Below, piece after piece: positions 1-11,127 of a stretch of 64,000 nucleotides of DNA; positions within the stretch are counted from its first letter, which is position 1, and every line of letters begins with the position of its first letter. Made by a program: the position numbers and the translations under genes. Below the pieces are notes generated by a model that worked only from the letters and a program-made list of their open reading frames with translations, made no database searches and was not told where the DNA came from. This DNA is from Prostheceraeus crozeri (lineage: Eukaryota > Platyhelminthes > Polycladida > Euryleptidae), in NCBI GenBank assembly GCA_907163375.1, contig CAJQUW010010284.1, positions 186,001-250,000 of the forward strand. The letters are read 5' to 3'.

Positions 1-540
1 TTCTTTCCACGTTCTCCAATTTGCTCCAAAGACATTGTGGTGCATTTACGAAGACCGGAGAACAGCAAAGAAAAATCGAACGTACGTATGCAAAGTATGC
101 CTTACGGAGCATGTTATAGAGGATATACAGCCTTTGAGAGGCAGCTGATGCAACTCTCTTGATGTGCACGTTCCATCTTATAGATCGTCACTGATGTGTA
201 CACCCAGGATCTTGACACAGTTTGTAGTTTTGATCGTGGATCCGTCGTTGTTTTGCAAAGGTTCAGGATCACCAAAGCCCCTCTTCATAACTATATTCAT
301 CACAGAACATTTTGTGAAGTTAATATGAAGCCCAACCGCAGCAGACCATGAATTCAGGTGATCCCACTCGAGTTGGAGGGTGTCGTCATCGGCATATCGT
401 AGTGATTGCACGATTGTCAAGTCGTCGGCATATTTAATTATGGTCGACTTTGGTTACTGCGTAGAAAAACGGTCGATCACCATGCAGAATAAAATCGGGC
501 CGATGACACTTCCTTGGGGTACCCCGGTAAACTTCACTCT
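1..540 (-). mobile_element. LINE (CR1/jockey-like) reverse transcriptase fragment
   Basis: On the minus strand, translation from about 540 down to 1 gives the second half of a non-LTR reverse transcriptase. It begins in the GVPQGS motif (about 505-520) and passes through the YADD-type catalytic box (about 385-430). It continues through the thumb with KILGVHISDDL near 180-210, then RWNVHIKRVASAAS and SKLENVE at the window edge. The fragment is 5' truncated at GVPQGS and runs off the left end. It carries an in-frame TAA near 452-454 and a frame change near 178-181, so it is dead. The motif order and the GVPQGS/YADD pair place it in the CR1/L2/jockey group. It resembles the LINE at 12.5-13.8 kb, but I cannot say they are one family. 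Confidence 0.8.
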
Positions 541-1200
541 TCTTCTTCAGCCGTTTCAGATCCACTGCTGCATGAAGGCCTCCACTTGAACTTACCAGGC
601 TGCCCTCTCCTGGGTCACGCTTATCCAGTCAACTCCTCCCACTATCCGTCCATACAGCGAGTCTTCTGTCTTCTCCTCACTCCGTCGCTGGGCTACCATT
701 CCCTCACCGCTCTGGTCCAACGTCCATCTCACATGTCCTGCCCGTCTTCATTTTTGTCTGGCTGCTTCTCTCAACACGTCTTTAACTCTGGTTCTTTCTC
801 TTATTCAGGTGTTCCTCATCTTGTCTCTTCTCGAAATTCTTAACATTGCTCTCTCCATACCTCGCTGTGTTGTACATGTACTCAGTTTCGTTCGTTGTTT
901 CTTTGTCGTTTTCCAAGTCTCGCTACCATAGCGCGAGAATGCATTTGTCGAAGACTTTTCTTTTTAAGCACAATGGGAGGTCACTTTTAAAAATGACACC
1001 GCCTCTTCCGAATGCTTACCATGCCATCTTTGTGAAATTTCCGCGTCCATTCCATCCATCATGCTTATCACTTGACTTAAGTTTACCTCCTCCAATTCAG
1101 CACCATTTATTCTAATACATTTTGCATTTGCCAACTTGTTTCTCATAACCTTGGTCTTTTCGGCATTTATCATCACCATTGACACCTTATTTTGCAACAC
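541..1200 (-). mobile_element. LINE (RTE-like) 3' end remnant
   Basis: The minus strand encodes a decayed C-terminal part of a LINE polyprotein. INAEKTKVMRNK, RINGAELEEVN and ISQRWHGK (about 1000-1190) match the usual thumb region of RTE-type and related elements, as in INTEKTKVM, VNGVELEEV, IQARIGKA. Further 3' is a degenerate tail reading like GVDWISVTQERAAW and EAFMQQW (about 545-620). The copy ends in a short AAGAAGAAGA tail at about 541-550 (minus strand) that abuts the 5'-truncated end of the neighbouring LINE fragment. Several stops and frame changes are present. Clade assignment is by motif memory only. Confidence 0.6.
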
Positions 1201-2534
1201 GGCTTAGTGAATTTGTTTTTAGTGAAGTTGGTACTTGCTCCCCAGAGTGTGAGTTCTATCAAAAGCCGCAGTTGGAGTCATAACAAAATGATAGGGTCAC
1301 TTGTCTCCAGGCTTGCCGTTGGGATGGATTTCCAACCCAGTCCCAATGAGAATTTCCATTTTAATCCCAATAGAAATCCAAATAGTCTGCCTTAGAGCTC
1401 AAAACGTGCGTAATTTGACCCCAAGCTGCATCGGGGTTACCGCGTAGGTCTGCCAAATTTGATACTTTTTGAATTGACGAAGTCTGCGGTCGTAGGCCTA
1501 GGACTAGACCTTTATATATTATTAATATATATTTTATATTATTACTAGACTCTATATCATCAACTTTGATATAGACCTACCGTAAATGTCTATCTGATAG
1601 TTTGTTTAATTACCTTTTAAAACTATGCTTTGATACCCTATGGCTTCCTTGTGAATTTAATCCATAAAAACTAGATGTAATGCATATTGTGTTAGACAGA
1701 ATTTATATATATTATTTTGCGTAAAATAAAACAAACAATGCATGAAAAAATGCAATGCATTAAACCAATACCTGTATAACGCTTATACTGTTAAATTGGT
1801 AGCCTACAACAATTCGTAAATAACTTGCTTCATATAGCCTCTTGCCTTGAAAGTCAAAACCGTCGTCCTATATTGTTTATTCTACCATTAGGCTACATGG
1901 AACGATATGGGTATCATTTAATGTAGTGACATTCTGTGATGATTGCCTCTTGCGATTGGCAAAAATATCGTTATATATACATTTGTGCCATTTTCATCTT
2001 ATACGCGGTCTATGTTATGTGTGTTTCGCTTCTCGATTAGACATGTTGTAAGGAATGTAGCTTAGTCATGCATGTTGTTCTAATTAGGAAATTATTAGGC
2101 TGTAGACGTAAACAGGTGATGATGTTTATCCTAGAGATTACCTATGCCGATAATTAAAACTTTTAGTTGAATATTAATATGGTCTCAATTCCGCTATAGC
2201 AAATTCATGTAATAAATAGTAATTAATATGAACATTTGATACATATTAATTGGATAGCAATATGTAGGCCCCTACAATATGTTTGTTTCAAAATATCTTC
2301 ATGCAATTTTAAAACTCAATCAAAATTCCAAACATATTCTGGAAATTGTTGTGCCACTTCATTAGAGCAATAGCCATTCTTGGGTCCAATCTTGGGTAAC
2401 CAAGCCCAAGTTTGGACCCAACCTTGTATAATCTGATGATACTGTTTGAACTGATCAACCAAATTGATTTTTGATGCTAAAGAGTTCTACGATATGAACT
2501 TTTGCTGTAGCAATTATTGTCTATTATAACAGTG
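1201..2534. other. AT-rich non-coding stretch (intron)
   Basis: No recognisable exon, transposon end or RNA gene was found. It includes a TATATTATTAATATATA-type AT-rich tract near 1505-1545. A fragment at about 2345-2427 is rich in CTTGGG/CCCAAG and ends in CCAACCTTG. It resembles the end of the repeat at 36.3-37.8 kb. Confidence 0.4.
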
Positions 2535-2917
2535 CATTTTGCTAGATTTGCGGCATCTGTCTCCGCCTCACATGCGGCTGAATGAAAGGCTTCATTCAAC
2601 TGCAAACTGTGAAAATATTTTGCACTTAAATCCAACGAATTCAGTGGAATTTAATGATGTGAACAGCGGCAAGCCGCCAGACGACTTTATGAGAAGTTAC
2701 CATAATTCATTGACACTGGAATTTGAAATAGGAGCTGAACATCTACGTTTTCACAGCTGATTAGTAACATGCTCAATACAGAGTATGCAGTGTCATTTTG
2801 ATTAAACTTTTGGTCTTGTTGATCCTGAAGCGATTGTGGATGATGAGATTGTTTTGTACCAAGAATGCAACTCAAACTGAAAAGTGAAAAGAAGGTGTTT
2901 TGATGTCGCAATTTCCC

Positions 2918-3232
2918 TTCCCACCTGGGACTTGGAGAGTGCTGATACAGCAAAGCTTCTATGGTTGCGGAGCGTTGTGGTACTTTTAGTTCAGATGTCC
3001 CTCCTGCCGACTTCAATGACACTCTCGGGACTCGAACTCTGGACCAGAAGATTGCAAGGCCAAGTACTTAGCCACTGTGCCACGAAGACCGGATGCCTAT
3101 GCTGCCGACTTCCAATGACACTCTCGGGACTCGACCACTGGACTGTAAGATCGCAAGGCCAAAAACTTAACTACTGTGCCACGAAGATCGGATGCCTATG
3201 CTGCCGACTTCCAATGACACTTTTGACTTACA
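2918..3232 (-). repeat. tRNA-derived SINE with a repeated head
   Basis: On the minus strand there is a tRNA-like promoter head: a box A-like TGGCACAGTGG and a box B-like GTTCGAGTCCC. A body follows (ACAACGCTCC, then a segment containing AGTCCCAG) that matches the SINE at 29984-30235. The head occurs twice in full and once in part, as a tandem with a period of about 98 bp (starts of the shared TGCCGACTT on the + strand at 3005, 3103 and 3202). Internal RNA polymerase III promoters are typical of such elements. The repeated head could come from unequal exchange or from template jumping. Confidence 0.7.
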
Positions 3233-3941
3233 GATGCCCAAAGATGACAAATTATTGGGAAAATGCACAAAACTGACTACCTATATGTGCCATTATTATT
3301 AGAATTGCTAATAAGTAGTATTTACATTACATTTGAATTTACAATACTCTATATTAGATGTCCATGGTACAATGGATTATCATGATGTGATTGATAGACA
3401 CTATGTATCCCGCTGCTCTGCGTTGTGTCACGGATCAATAGCAACAACCATGTCACACTTCTACCGCATTTAGGCAAATGTCATCCATTCATCATCTGCC
3501 AAATCTCATTAGAGAACGTTCTTGAGAAGCAAAGAAACAAAATTTGTTGTTTTTAAAACGTCGAACGTTTTATCAGGACGATTTGGTCATAATGCCCTAA
3601 TGAAAATCTAACAATGAATTTAAACTATAGACTTTGTATCAGATTGTCAATGCAGATTTTGTTAATACCTATGCCCTACAAGATGGGTAGTTTTTTAAAC
3701 GAATTGTTTAAAACAGCAGTTAAGACAGTGTTTAAAATACACATTGAAAACACGTTTGAAAATACACGTTAAAAACATGTTTTTTAAATTTGATTCTGAG
3801 TGAAACATTTCCACTGCTTTGCCAGTAGATGAATTAATCCTCCTTAACTAGTATGTCCCCATTCAAGTTTAAAAAAAGAATGCATGCAGTTTGTCAAAGA
3901 TAGTAACAACACATCTTTTAAACCCAGACTTTTCAGGTAAC
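3233..3941. other. non-coding stretch (intron)
   Basis: Nothing recognised. The segment 3700-3790 has several short AAAACACGTTTGAAAATAC-like near-repeats, too degenerate to define a family. Confidence 0.3.
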
Positions 3942-3956
3942 TAATCAGGCAGTATG

Positions 3957-4181
3957 ATGAGGATGAGAAAAAAATACGGCACTCCCTTTAGTCACGGTTT
4001 TAATAAAATGGAACAGATAAAAGTATTCGATTACATTACACCTTCTTTTTAATGCACTGAGGCAGCGACTGCATCGCGAAACGTTAGCTATTCGATTTTA
4101 TTAAAGCCGTTACTAAAGGGAGTGCCGTATTTTTTTTCTCATCCTCATCATAAAAACCCTCCCATATAAGGCTATCAACTG
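3957..4181. repeat. fold-back element flanked by 15-bp direct repeats
   Basis: Arms of about 54 bp (3957-4010 and 4095-4149) are inverted copies with only a handful of differences. Both contain AATACGGCACTCCCTTTAGT. The loop is about 85 bp. The whole is bracketed by a perfect 15-bp direct repeat, TAATCAGGCAGTATG, at 3942-3956 and 4182-4196. About 30 bp of non-palindromic sequence separates the right arm from the right repeat. A 15-bp duplication is longer than cut-and-paste transposons usually leave, so nick-primed retrotransposition of a hairpin template is possible. I cannot assign a family. Confidence 0.6.
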
Positions 4182-4196
4182 TAATCAGGCAGTATG

Positions 4197-5528
4197 TAAG
4201 AACCTGTATTCAGGAAGTGTTATCAAGAAATGTTGCTACATGTACCAAAGACGATCACTGCATGATGCTCGCCACACAATTCCTGAATTCAAGGTGTCAA
4301 ATTTGTGAGTTTCAATCTCAAATCGACGGGCACGCTGATGTTGAGTGGATTTCTCCTCTACTTGTTCATCAAATCTGATCGCACCGTCTATTGTAAACTT
4401 ATTTCAATGAGTACCTATTTACATGTGTTACGACTGCAGTCACAATTCTTTGTCTAGGAGGAAATCAATAAATCTTGCTCATTCAAAATCCTCCTTCCAA
4501 CGTCATTCCACCCCGGACATGTTGAATTCTTCTCCAGGCAGCCACATGTCCCCCCGGTTAAGAATCATACAAGAATACAGTCAAAGCATCATGCAACCAT
4601 TTGCAACTTCACTACCATCGACCTTGAAGTGCTGGACTCTGAAAGCCGGTCTTGAAAAGTGGATTCTTAAATGAAAATAATTTTCGACTTTAGGTTTTGG
4701 AGAGTTCCGTATCTTTACATTAGGCTACATCAAAATGGATCACCAATCGAGTGGTCAACCATATGCAATCATTTGAAAGATCATGGACAAGATACATTGC
4801 ATGTTTCGAATCTTGCTTCAATTTTTCTTACACAAGTCAAAGGGACGATGGAACTATGGAAGGAGTTGTCGATAAGTGAAATATTCTGTATGAAAGACGA
4901 CGCTTATAAGCATGTGATCGAAAAATGAACGACAATGGCAGTACAACCACCGATAGGCTAGGCGCACTTGCTGCGAATCTGCATAGACAAAGTTGACGAT
5001 GATCGCCGAGCAAACGAAACTTGTTGGGAATTTTATCGCTGATGCTGAGCCTGCTGCATCTGGACCACTTACCCGATGCGTTGCGAAGGCATCTCCTTCG
5101 ACTTTTCGACGGCAACCTTTCTCCTGAACTCGGTATAGAGGAAGGGTGGGAATAGGTTTTGAGACGGAACCATCTGGTATTGTCAAAGTATTGTTCTGCA
5201 CTCATGCAACTACGCAGCTCTCGAACGTCAAAATTTAGTACAATGGGATTGACTTATGCGTTATTGTGGAGGAATCTCGGAGCAGAAGCGGGAAAATGCG
5301 TTTTCTTTGAAAACAACTGAACAGATGAACTAGGAAATATACTGCGCGACAATGGGACGGATTTATTGTATCACGAACTTGTTCTAAGTTATTTGAGTAT
5401 CACGCACTTTGCCTACTATTATCTAAACATGTACTGTTTCTGTAATCTTTCGATAACGTAAATTCAATGTCAATCACTGTTTAGTATTTAGTAAAGCAGC
5501 ACTATTAATTTAGGCTACTAACGGAGCA
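4197..5528. other. stretch with short ORFs, none recognised
   Basis: Several ORFs of 80-120 codons occur on both strands (for example + 4423-4674, + 4671-4928, - 4837-5205). None carries a motif I know, none has convincing splice signals, and two minus-strand ORFs overlap each other in different frames. A decayed retrocopy of a host transcript around 4.4-5.3 kb is possible but unsupported. Confidence 0.3.
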
Positions 5529-5536
5529 CAATACAA

Positions 5537-6232
5537 CAGGGATGCGGAGTCCTATCATTTTGATAGGACTCCGACTCCCGGTGGCCAATATATAAAGCCT
5601 AGTTTTTTGAAAAATTAACTGGCAACCTACATCATTATCGGCTTACCTGAACATATTTTTAGTGATCATTGCTGCATCAATTATCAATCATTTTCGATAA
5701 AGTTTATAAAATGTCGCTTTAAGTTGGATGCATGCGACTCAGCTCCTCCCATCTTCTTGATGTGTGCTTCTCACGGTTTTTCTCCAGTCTCTATCAGGCA
5801 GGAAAATCCCCCATCCTTCTCAAAAAAATTAGTGCACTTTCGATTTTAATCTGTGCTTTAGAGGACCCATCAGACACGATTAACGTGAGGGTAAGAGGTA
5901 GAGTTCTCAAGCAAACTAGTATTTCTCTTCTGTCTTCGATGAGACCTTTGGCGCGTAGGTGTGATCGAGGCTAGGAAGGCTTGTCTTCTCTACTGAATCA
6001 CTGAGTGAAAAGACAATCCCTTTTTCACTATCACGGGTCATTCCCTCAACTATTACAAGCTTTGCATGCACTGCTGTCTCTGTACTTTTGTTCTTCGACG
6101 GAGAAAGTTGATATCAAGACAGTGACAGCTATATGCATGAGAATAAGTAATTTGATTGTATTATATTTCCGGATTCCGACTCCAGCAAAAATGATAGGAC
6201 TCCGGGACTCCGACTTCGACTCCGCATCCCTG
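5537..6232. mobile_element. non-autonomous hAT transposon with perfect 8-bp TSD
   Basis: The element starts CAGGGATGCGGAGTC and ends with the exact reverse complement GACTCCGCATCCCTG. It is flanked on both sides by CAATACAA (5529-5536 and 6233-6240). An 8-bp duplication with CAGGG...CCCTG ends is diagnostic of the hAT superfamily. GGAGTC/GACTCC motifs recur just inside both ends (subterminal repeats). The 696-bp body has no transposase. The longest ORFs (+ 5732-5974, 80 aa; + 6005-6370) show no hAT motifs. Intact ends and a perfect duplication suggest a fairly recent insertion. Confidence 0.9.
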
Positions 6233-6240
6233 CAATACAA

Positions 6241-6975
6241 GCACCACAACAACTCTCTTTCTCGTCAACCAGATCATCGAATTTTGATAAATATAAACCT
6301 ATTTTTCATTGTGAATGCTGAAACGATTTATCTAGCTGCACAATTGACAAGCTTGCATTGTTTCAATTGAATGCAAGGACAGGAAAAACATTTTGTTATA
6401 AAAAAGCATGTTTAATAAATGTCTTTTGTCCACCCTGACGCATTATAATGCGATTTTCCAGGAATTTTTTTAATTTAATTTAATAACTTCTCGTATTGAA
6501 TTTTTGAAAAACCAACCTTTACAGGGTAAATTTCGGAAAAGCTGAAAGTTGGTCTATGACATGTATTGAATCAGACAAATTTTCTATTTAGATTCGGCAC
6601 CCTTAATCAAAGTAGAAAGCAGATTTCATGGAGGTCCTGATAGACAATAAGGAGTCTAGGGAGCACTTTGCGAGTGTGTAGTTTACCTTTTAGCGTCTCA
6701 GTCGAGTCCTACCAACTATGTCGTCCTCCAATCAAACATGACTCACGATTCGAACGTAATAATGAATTCTAAATTCTTCTGTTCTCGTCTTCAATATTGA
6801 ATGAGACAGACGACGAAGATGCTGAAAAGTTTGACTTCAATAATTCACAGGAGGTAATAACAAAACATTGCGCGGTGGATTATAAATTTCATTAACTTCC
6901 ATCAAACAAATGACATAAATGTGACTGAATGCGATGAGAGCATATTTGATGAATAATTCAGACGTGTTCTTTCAG
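6241..6975. other. intron just upstream of the domain I S6 exon
   Basis: No mobile element recognised. It ends in the polypyrimidine tract and acceptor GTTCTTTCAG at 6966-6975 that starts the S6 exon. I looked here for the preceding pore exon of domain I and did not find one, so it probably lies left of the window. Confidence 0.5.
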
Positions 6976-7110
6976 GTGATCCGAGCGAGTGGTCCCTGGA
7001 ACATCTGCTTCTTCATCGTCGTCGTTTTCTTCGGTTCATTCTACCTCATTAACCTCATGCTGGCCGTTGTAACGCTGAGTTACGAAGAGGAAGCGGTGCA
7101 AGATGGCAAG
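6976..7110 (+). CDS. voltage-gated sodium channel alpha subunit, exon encoding domain I S6 (partial gene)
   Basis: This 135-bp, phase 0/0 exon encodes 45 residues from VIRASGPWN to EEEAVQDGK. It is bounded by the acceptor TTCTTTCAG and the donor GTGAGG. The core [15 protein letters not shown] is the inner pore helix (S6) of domain I. Sodium channels carry [15 protein letters not shown] here, with the gating-hinge glycine and the conserved Asn. The following SYEEEA matches the start of the I-II linker (AYEEQN in vertebrates). The helix lines the cytoplasmic half of the sodium pore in the plasma membrane. The preceding exon (pore loop) is not in the window. The next exon with a compatible phase is 41.4 kb downstream. 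Nav1 versus invertebrate Nav2 cannot be decided from this piece. Confidence 0.93.
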
Positions 7111-7802
7111 GTGAGGCGAGAGAAAGGCCTTTGGATGTTCATGGGATTAACGATGATGTTGATTTTCAGGGTATTAGGCGAAAGAGGAGAAACGGGGTGA
7201 ATCCGTGTGCGTAGTCCTGAGCTAATATCTCATACAACGCTTTATTAGTGGCTAACTTTAATTAATTAGCTTCATGACGATAATTCAGGGAGATCGAACT
7301 GACGCATGCATTTATGCTGCATAAATGTTACATTGCAGTAATCCGACACTATAATATGCGGTACTCTTGGAGCCCCTTCCCTCTGCACTTGATTTTCTAA
7401 TAACTCAATCGTCGCCAAAACTCAGTGAGCATGTATTTGGTACATGTTCTTTCCAATGCTGGCATCAGTTTTTACCAACTCGGTCATCTTGATACCATAT
7501 ATAGCAATTCAAAAGTTGAATACCACTTTTTTTAAAGAAATTAAACTGCTTGAGTGTTTGACCCAAATTGATGGCAGATAACCGATCGATGCTTATCTCA
7601 TGAAAACGTCTTAAGACAATATTGGGAGCATATTTTATTGAGATTCTTGAAAATACATGAAAATTGTGCCCTGATGCGGATACTGCGCTAGCTAATCCAA
7701 CGTTAGTAAATGCACCAAAGACATTTTGAGTCATGATAAAGTGACAGTGACGTAGTTGACCAAACGGCGAGAGAGGTTAGCCATTTCACAAAGTCCTCTA
7801 AG

Positions 7803-7971
7803 GTATCCGTCCGTTCTCTATCGATAAGATTTTATTGGTCGATCAAAATGAGTTACAAGTAAAAACAGACAGGGCCTTTGGCGTCCAGCGCCTTCTATCG
7901 GTCGGTGGAAAGTGCTGTAAAGTCATTTTGATCGACCAATAAACTTTGATCGATAGAGTACAGACGGATAC
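7803..7971. repeat. fold-back (MITE-like) element
   Basis: Arms of about 50 bp: the left one starts GTATCCGTCCGTTCTCTATC and the right one is its inverted copy (GATAGAGTACAGACGGATAC), about 85-90% matching. Both contain TTATTGGTCGATCAAAATGA. The loop, about 70 bp, carries a small GC-rich palindrome (GGCGTCCAGCGCC). No clear target duplication was found. Confidence 0.65.
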
Positions 7972-8023
7972 TTTGTTCTACCTTGGAACACTTTGAGCAA
8001 GGCGACGGCTTATATTAGCAGTG

Positions 8024-8455
8024 CACTGTAAACCGTAGACTGACAATTATCCAACAAAATTACTGACAAAATCAACCGACGATTGTCAGCTCCAATATCC
8101 TGCGATATCCGACGAATTTGTAGGTTCTCCACCGACATCGAAACAGATGCTTTGTATGCAAATTAACTAAACAAAAACTGCTGCATATTGATTGATTTTT
8201 TCGATTAGTGATGGCTTAACTTTTGCGCAATCTGTGTTATTGTGTGGCAAAACCATGATTTATTTTGACATAATTTAATTAATTACCTACATTTTTGATA
8301 AAACTTAAGCTATAATTCATTGTTATTCATTTTGTCGCTTTTTGTCAGATATTGTAGGTGTTCAGTGGCAATCATCCTACAGGAACCAACAATGACCGAC
8401 AAAATAGATTTTGTAGGATAAATGTCTTTCAATTGTCAGTCAACGGTTTACAGTG
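8024..8455. mobile_element. MITE with CACTG ends (CACTA-like)
   Basis: The ends are inverted copies: the left is CACTGTAAACCGTAGACTGA and the reverse complement of the right is CACTGTAAACCGTTGACTGA, extending to GACAATT. Further internal inverted motifs (TTTTGTCGG, TTGTAGGATAA) continue the symmetry. At 432 bp it has no coding capacity. CACTR termini suggest the CACTA/EnSpm superfamily. The duplication is unclear (at most a 2-bp TG), so the superfamily is tentative. Confidence 0.65.
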
Positions 8456-8522
8456 TGCTTGAAGACTATTTCTATTTTCATAGATGCATTTGTGGATGGA
8501 TGAACACATGGAGTAAGTATGT

Positions 8523-9309
8523 TAGGTAGAGTGGTAACTTCGAATTTATTAAATCCCAATTGTGTACTCATATTCGATTTTATAAAATGAACTCGTGGGG
8601 GATACAGGTGGCATTGTTACCAAATGTGAGATGTGCAAATGTTTGTAGTTTTGAAGAAATTACAACGGAATTGAGTGATCATGATGGTATAATGCAGAGG
8701 GAAATGATATTATTTTACAGATCGTCCGTGTCATGACAGCTTTGGAAAAGTAATGTTTGTTAAATTAGCAATTCGATGACCTGTTATTGCTTTCATACTG
8801 AACCTCAAGAGTATTTTTTCAAGCGTGATCATCACAAGCAACATTGTAGAGCAAAATCACATAATCAAGGACAATGATTTCAATCAACTTAGAACGATAT
8901 GTAGAGGTCCACATCGCTATTCAGATTCAAGAAATGAAACATGAATTTAGTGAATCACAAAATCATGCCAGTGAAAATTGAATCAAACACTTGAAATTTC
9001 ATCCAAGAAACCATGAATAATATCGCAACTTTTTCATGAGACTTCCATCATAATATAGTTAAAAACGTTCCCTTGATAGTCAGCAATATCTATTAGCAAA
9101 TATTTATTCCTTTTGATATCCAACTTGTTTCATACTAATTATATAGGGGCGTCATGTCGGTAGTATATAAATTGGCAAAATTTTGACTTTTTTAAAACTG
9201 CTTAAATAATGTTTTGGACCGCGGGAACGTAATCTACGCAAAAAACTGAATCTTTTCATATAAAAATTTTCACTTTATACAGATACTTTTTCAGTCGACA
9301 CTCTACCTA
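8523..9309 (+). mobile_element. TAGGTAGAGTG-family non-autonomous DNA transposon, copy a
   Basis: The ends are TAGGTAGAGTG at 8523 and CACTCTACCTA ending at 9309 (11-bp inverted repeats), consistent with TA as target. The family is shared with inverted copy b at 40282-40869 and same-orientation partial copy c at 22672-23215. All share a terminal-side segment with AATTTATTAAATCCCC-like sequence and an internal segment around TAAATTAGCAATTCGATG; copies a and b also share the opposite end around CAGATACTTTTT. No coding sequence remains. A mariner element is inserted exactly at its right end. Confidence 0.75.
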
Positions 9310-10629
9310 TACGAGGGGTGATTGATAAGTTCGCGGCCTGACATAGAAAGCTTAAAGCCAGGCCATTATGCACATGTGGATTGATACAAGGAATGTGCTG
9401 ACGGCGCATGACGAGTGATCAGTCGATCCGGTGAACTGTTGGTAAACCACAGCTACTTAACTTCAGGTACTAACTTATCAGTCAGTTAGTCAGATAAGTG
9501 TTGCGTAAGATGGATGATCACGTTTCAAATCGAGCTGTCATTCGTTATCTCGGCTTGAAAGGACTCACACCAAAGGAGATTCATGATGATATGGTTGGTA
9601 CACTTGGTGAGAAAGCTCCGTCCTACACCACAGTCAAGAAGTAGGCTTCAGAATTCAAGCAAGGAAGAGAGAGCTTGGAAGATGATCCCCGTTGTGGAAG
9701 ACAAGTGACAGTGAGCACAGAACATGTGATCGATCATGTTCAAAAGATTATTCTTGATGATCGCCGTACAACCGAGCGAAAGATTGCGTTCGAACTGAAG
9801 ATTTCACAAGAGCGTGTCCATAACATCATCCATCATGAACTTGTCATGAACAAAGTTTCCGCTCGATGGGTGCCACGACTGCTCACACCAGAGAACAAAC
9901 GAGGCCGCTTTCTCATTTCAAGGGACAACCTGGCGCTGTTCGTAAGATATCCTGAAAATTTCATGGACCGGTTCATTACGATGGATGAGACTTGGGTTCA
10001 CCACTATCAGCCAGAGTCGAAAGAACAATCGAAACAATGGAAGCACCCAGGATCACCAACTCCGCGGAAAGCCAAGGTCACCAGGTCCGCGGGAAAGGTC
10101 ATGGCCTCCATTTTTTGAGATTCGAAGGGAGTTTTGTTGTTGGACTTCCTAGAGACTGGTCGGACAATTACTGGCGAGTACTACTCTCATTTGTTGCAGC
10201 AGTTACGAGTGCAGATCAAGATCAAGCGGAGAGGGAAGCTCACGAAAGGCGTGCTCTTCCATCAAGACAATGCGCCTGCTCACACCTCCGCTACCGCCAT
10301 GTCTGCCATCCAAGGTTGTGGGTTTGACATCATTCCCCATCCACCCTATTCTCCTGATCTGGCACCATCGGACTTTCATCTCTTCCCAAAAATGAAATTG
10401 GAGCTCAGTGGTCAGCACTTCGCACCCAACAGTAACGTCATGGAGGCCGTTGAGGAGTATCTGGACTCTAAAGACTCACACTTCTATGAGCAAGGGATCC
10501 TCGCAGTGCAGCACCGTTGGGCTCAGTGCGTTGATTGTAGGGGCGATTATGTCGAAAAATAAATATGTATTGTATGCGAAATATGCTTTTTTCAATATCG
10601 GGCCGCGAACTTTTCAATCACCCCTCGTA
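9310..10629 (+). mobile_element. mariner (D34D) transposon, near complete
   Basis: The element has inverted terminal repeats of about 29 bp: the left is TACGAGGGGTGATTGATAAG..., and the right is its inverted copy ending CAATCACCCCTCGTA, with one or two differences. The TA dinucleotide is present on both outer sides (9308-9309 and 10630-10631). The length, 1320 bp, is typical. It encodes one transposase (see 9510-10562). It is inserted at the right terminus of an older transposon copy, and its target TA appears to be that element's terminal TA. Confidence 0.93.
9510..10562 (+). pseudogene. mariner transposase, two nonsense codons
   Basis: Read from ATG 9510 to TAA 10560-10562, one frame spans 350 codons, the standard mariner length. 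It starts with an N-terminal helix-turn-helix region and the linker EDDPRCGR. The catalytic D,D34D core is intact: the first Asp in MDETW (about residue 160), the second in HQDNAPAH, the third in YSPDLAPSD, with exactly 34 residues between the last two. WVPRLLTPENK is the usual WVPHELT-like linker. Two in-frame stops break it: TAG at 9642-9644 and TGA at 10116-10118. By comparison with the family both replace Trp codons (TGG), and no frameshift is present. It is inactive as it stands but clearly young. Confidence 0.9.
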
Positions 10630-10631
10630 TA

Positions 10632-11120
10632 TCCCTACTCTATGCTTCATATGTTCTTTGTCAATGGTCTTTAAGTGATCTGAATTGATTAGAATGCTAA
10701 ATTTTGTAGGAAATCGTCAAAAATGCTCGTCCAAGTTTTGGTAATTCAAGGTCAAAGTTTTAATATTCCCATCTGCCAAATTTGATAAACTTCAAATTGA
10801 TTATCTGAAATACATGGAATGTCACAAAAATATTGAGAACATCGTCGGACGACGAATGATAATCGTAGGGAAACATCTTCTTCGATGTTTGTGAATTCTG
10901 TATTCTACTACGCACAGGAAGTGAATATTTTGGCATCATGCAGATCGCATTGACAAGACAGGCTGACATTGAAAGCGGCCAAGTAACGATAAATAGTGGT
11001 TAGATACCGGTTCCTTGTCAGCGCACTCGTGTAAGAGAGAAAATGGCATATTCTCTCTGATGCAAGTCCAATGCTTGCATTTCTTTTGTAATTATTTTTG
11101 TGAGCTTTTATTGGAGGGGA
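10632..11120. other. non-coding stretch
   Basis: Between the mariner and the next LINE. No feature recognised. Confidence 0.3.
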
Positions 11121-11127
11121 TTTTATT

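Noticed and set aside
4837-5205. Two overlapping minus-strand ORFs (115-122 aa).
   Set aside because: No recognised motif, different frames over the same bases, no splice context or neighbours to support a gene.
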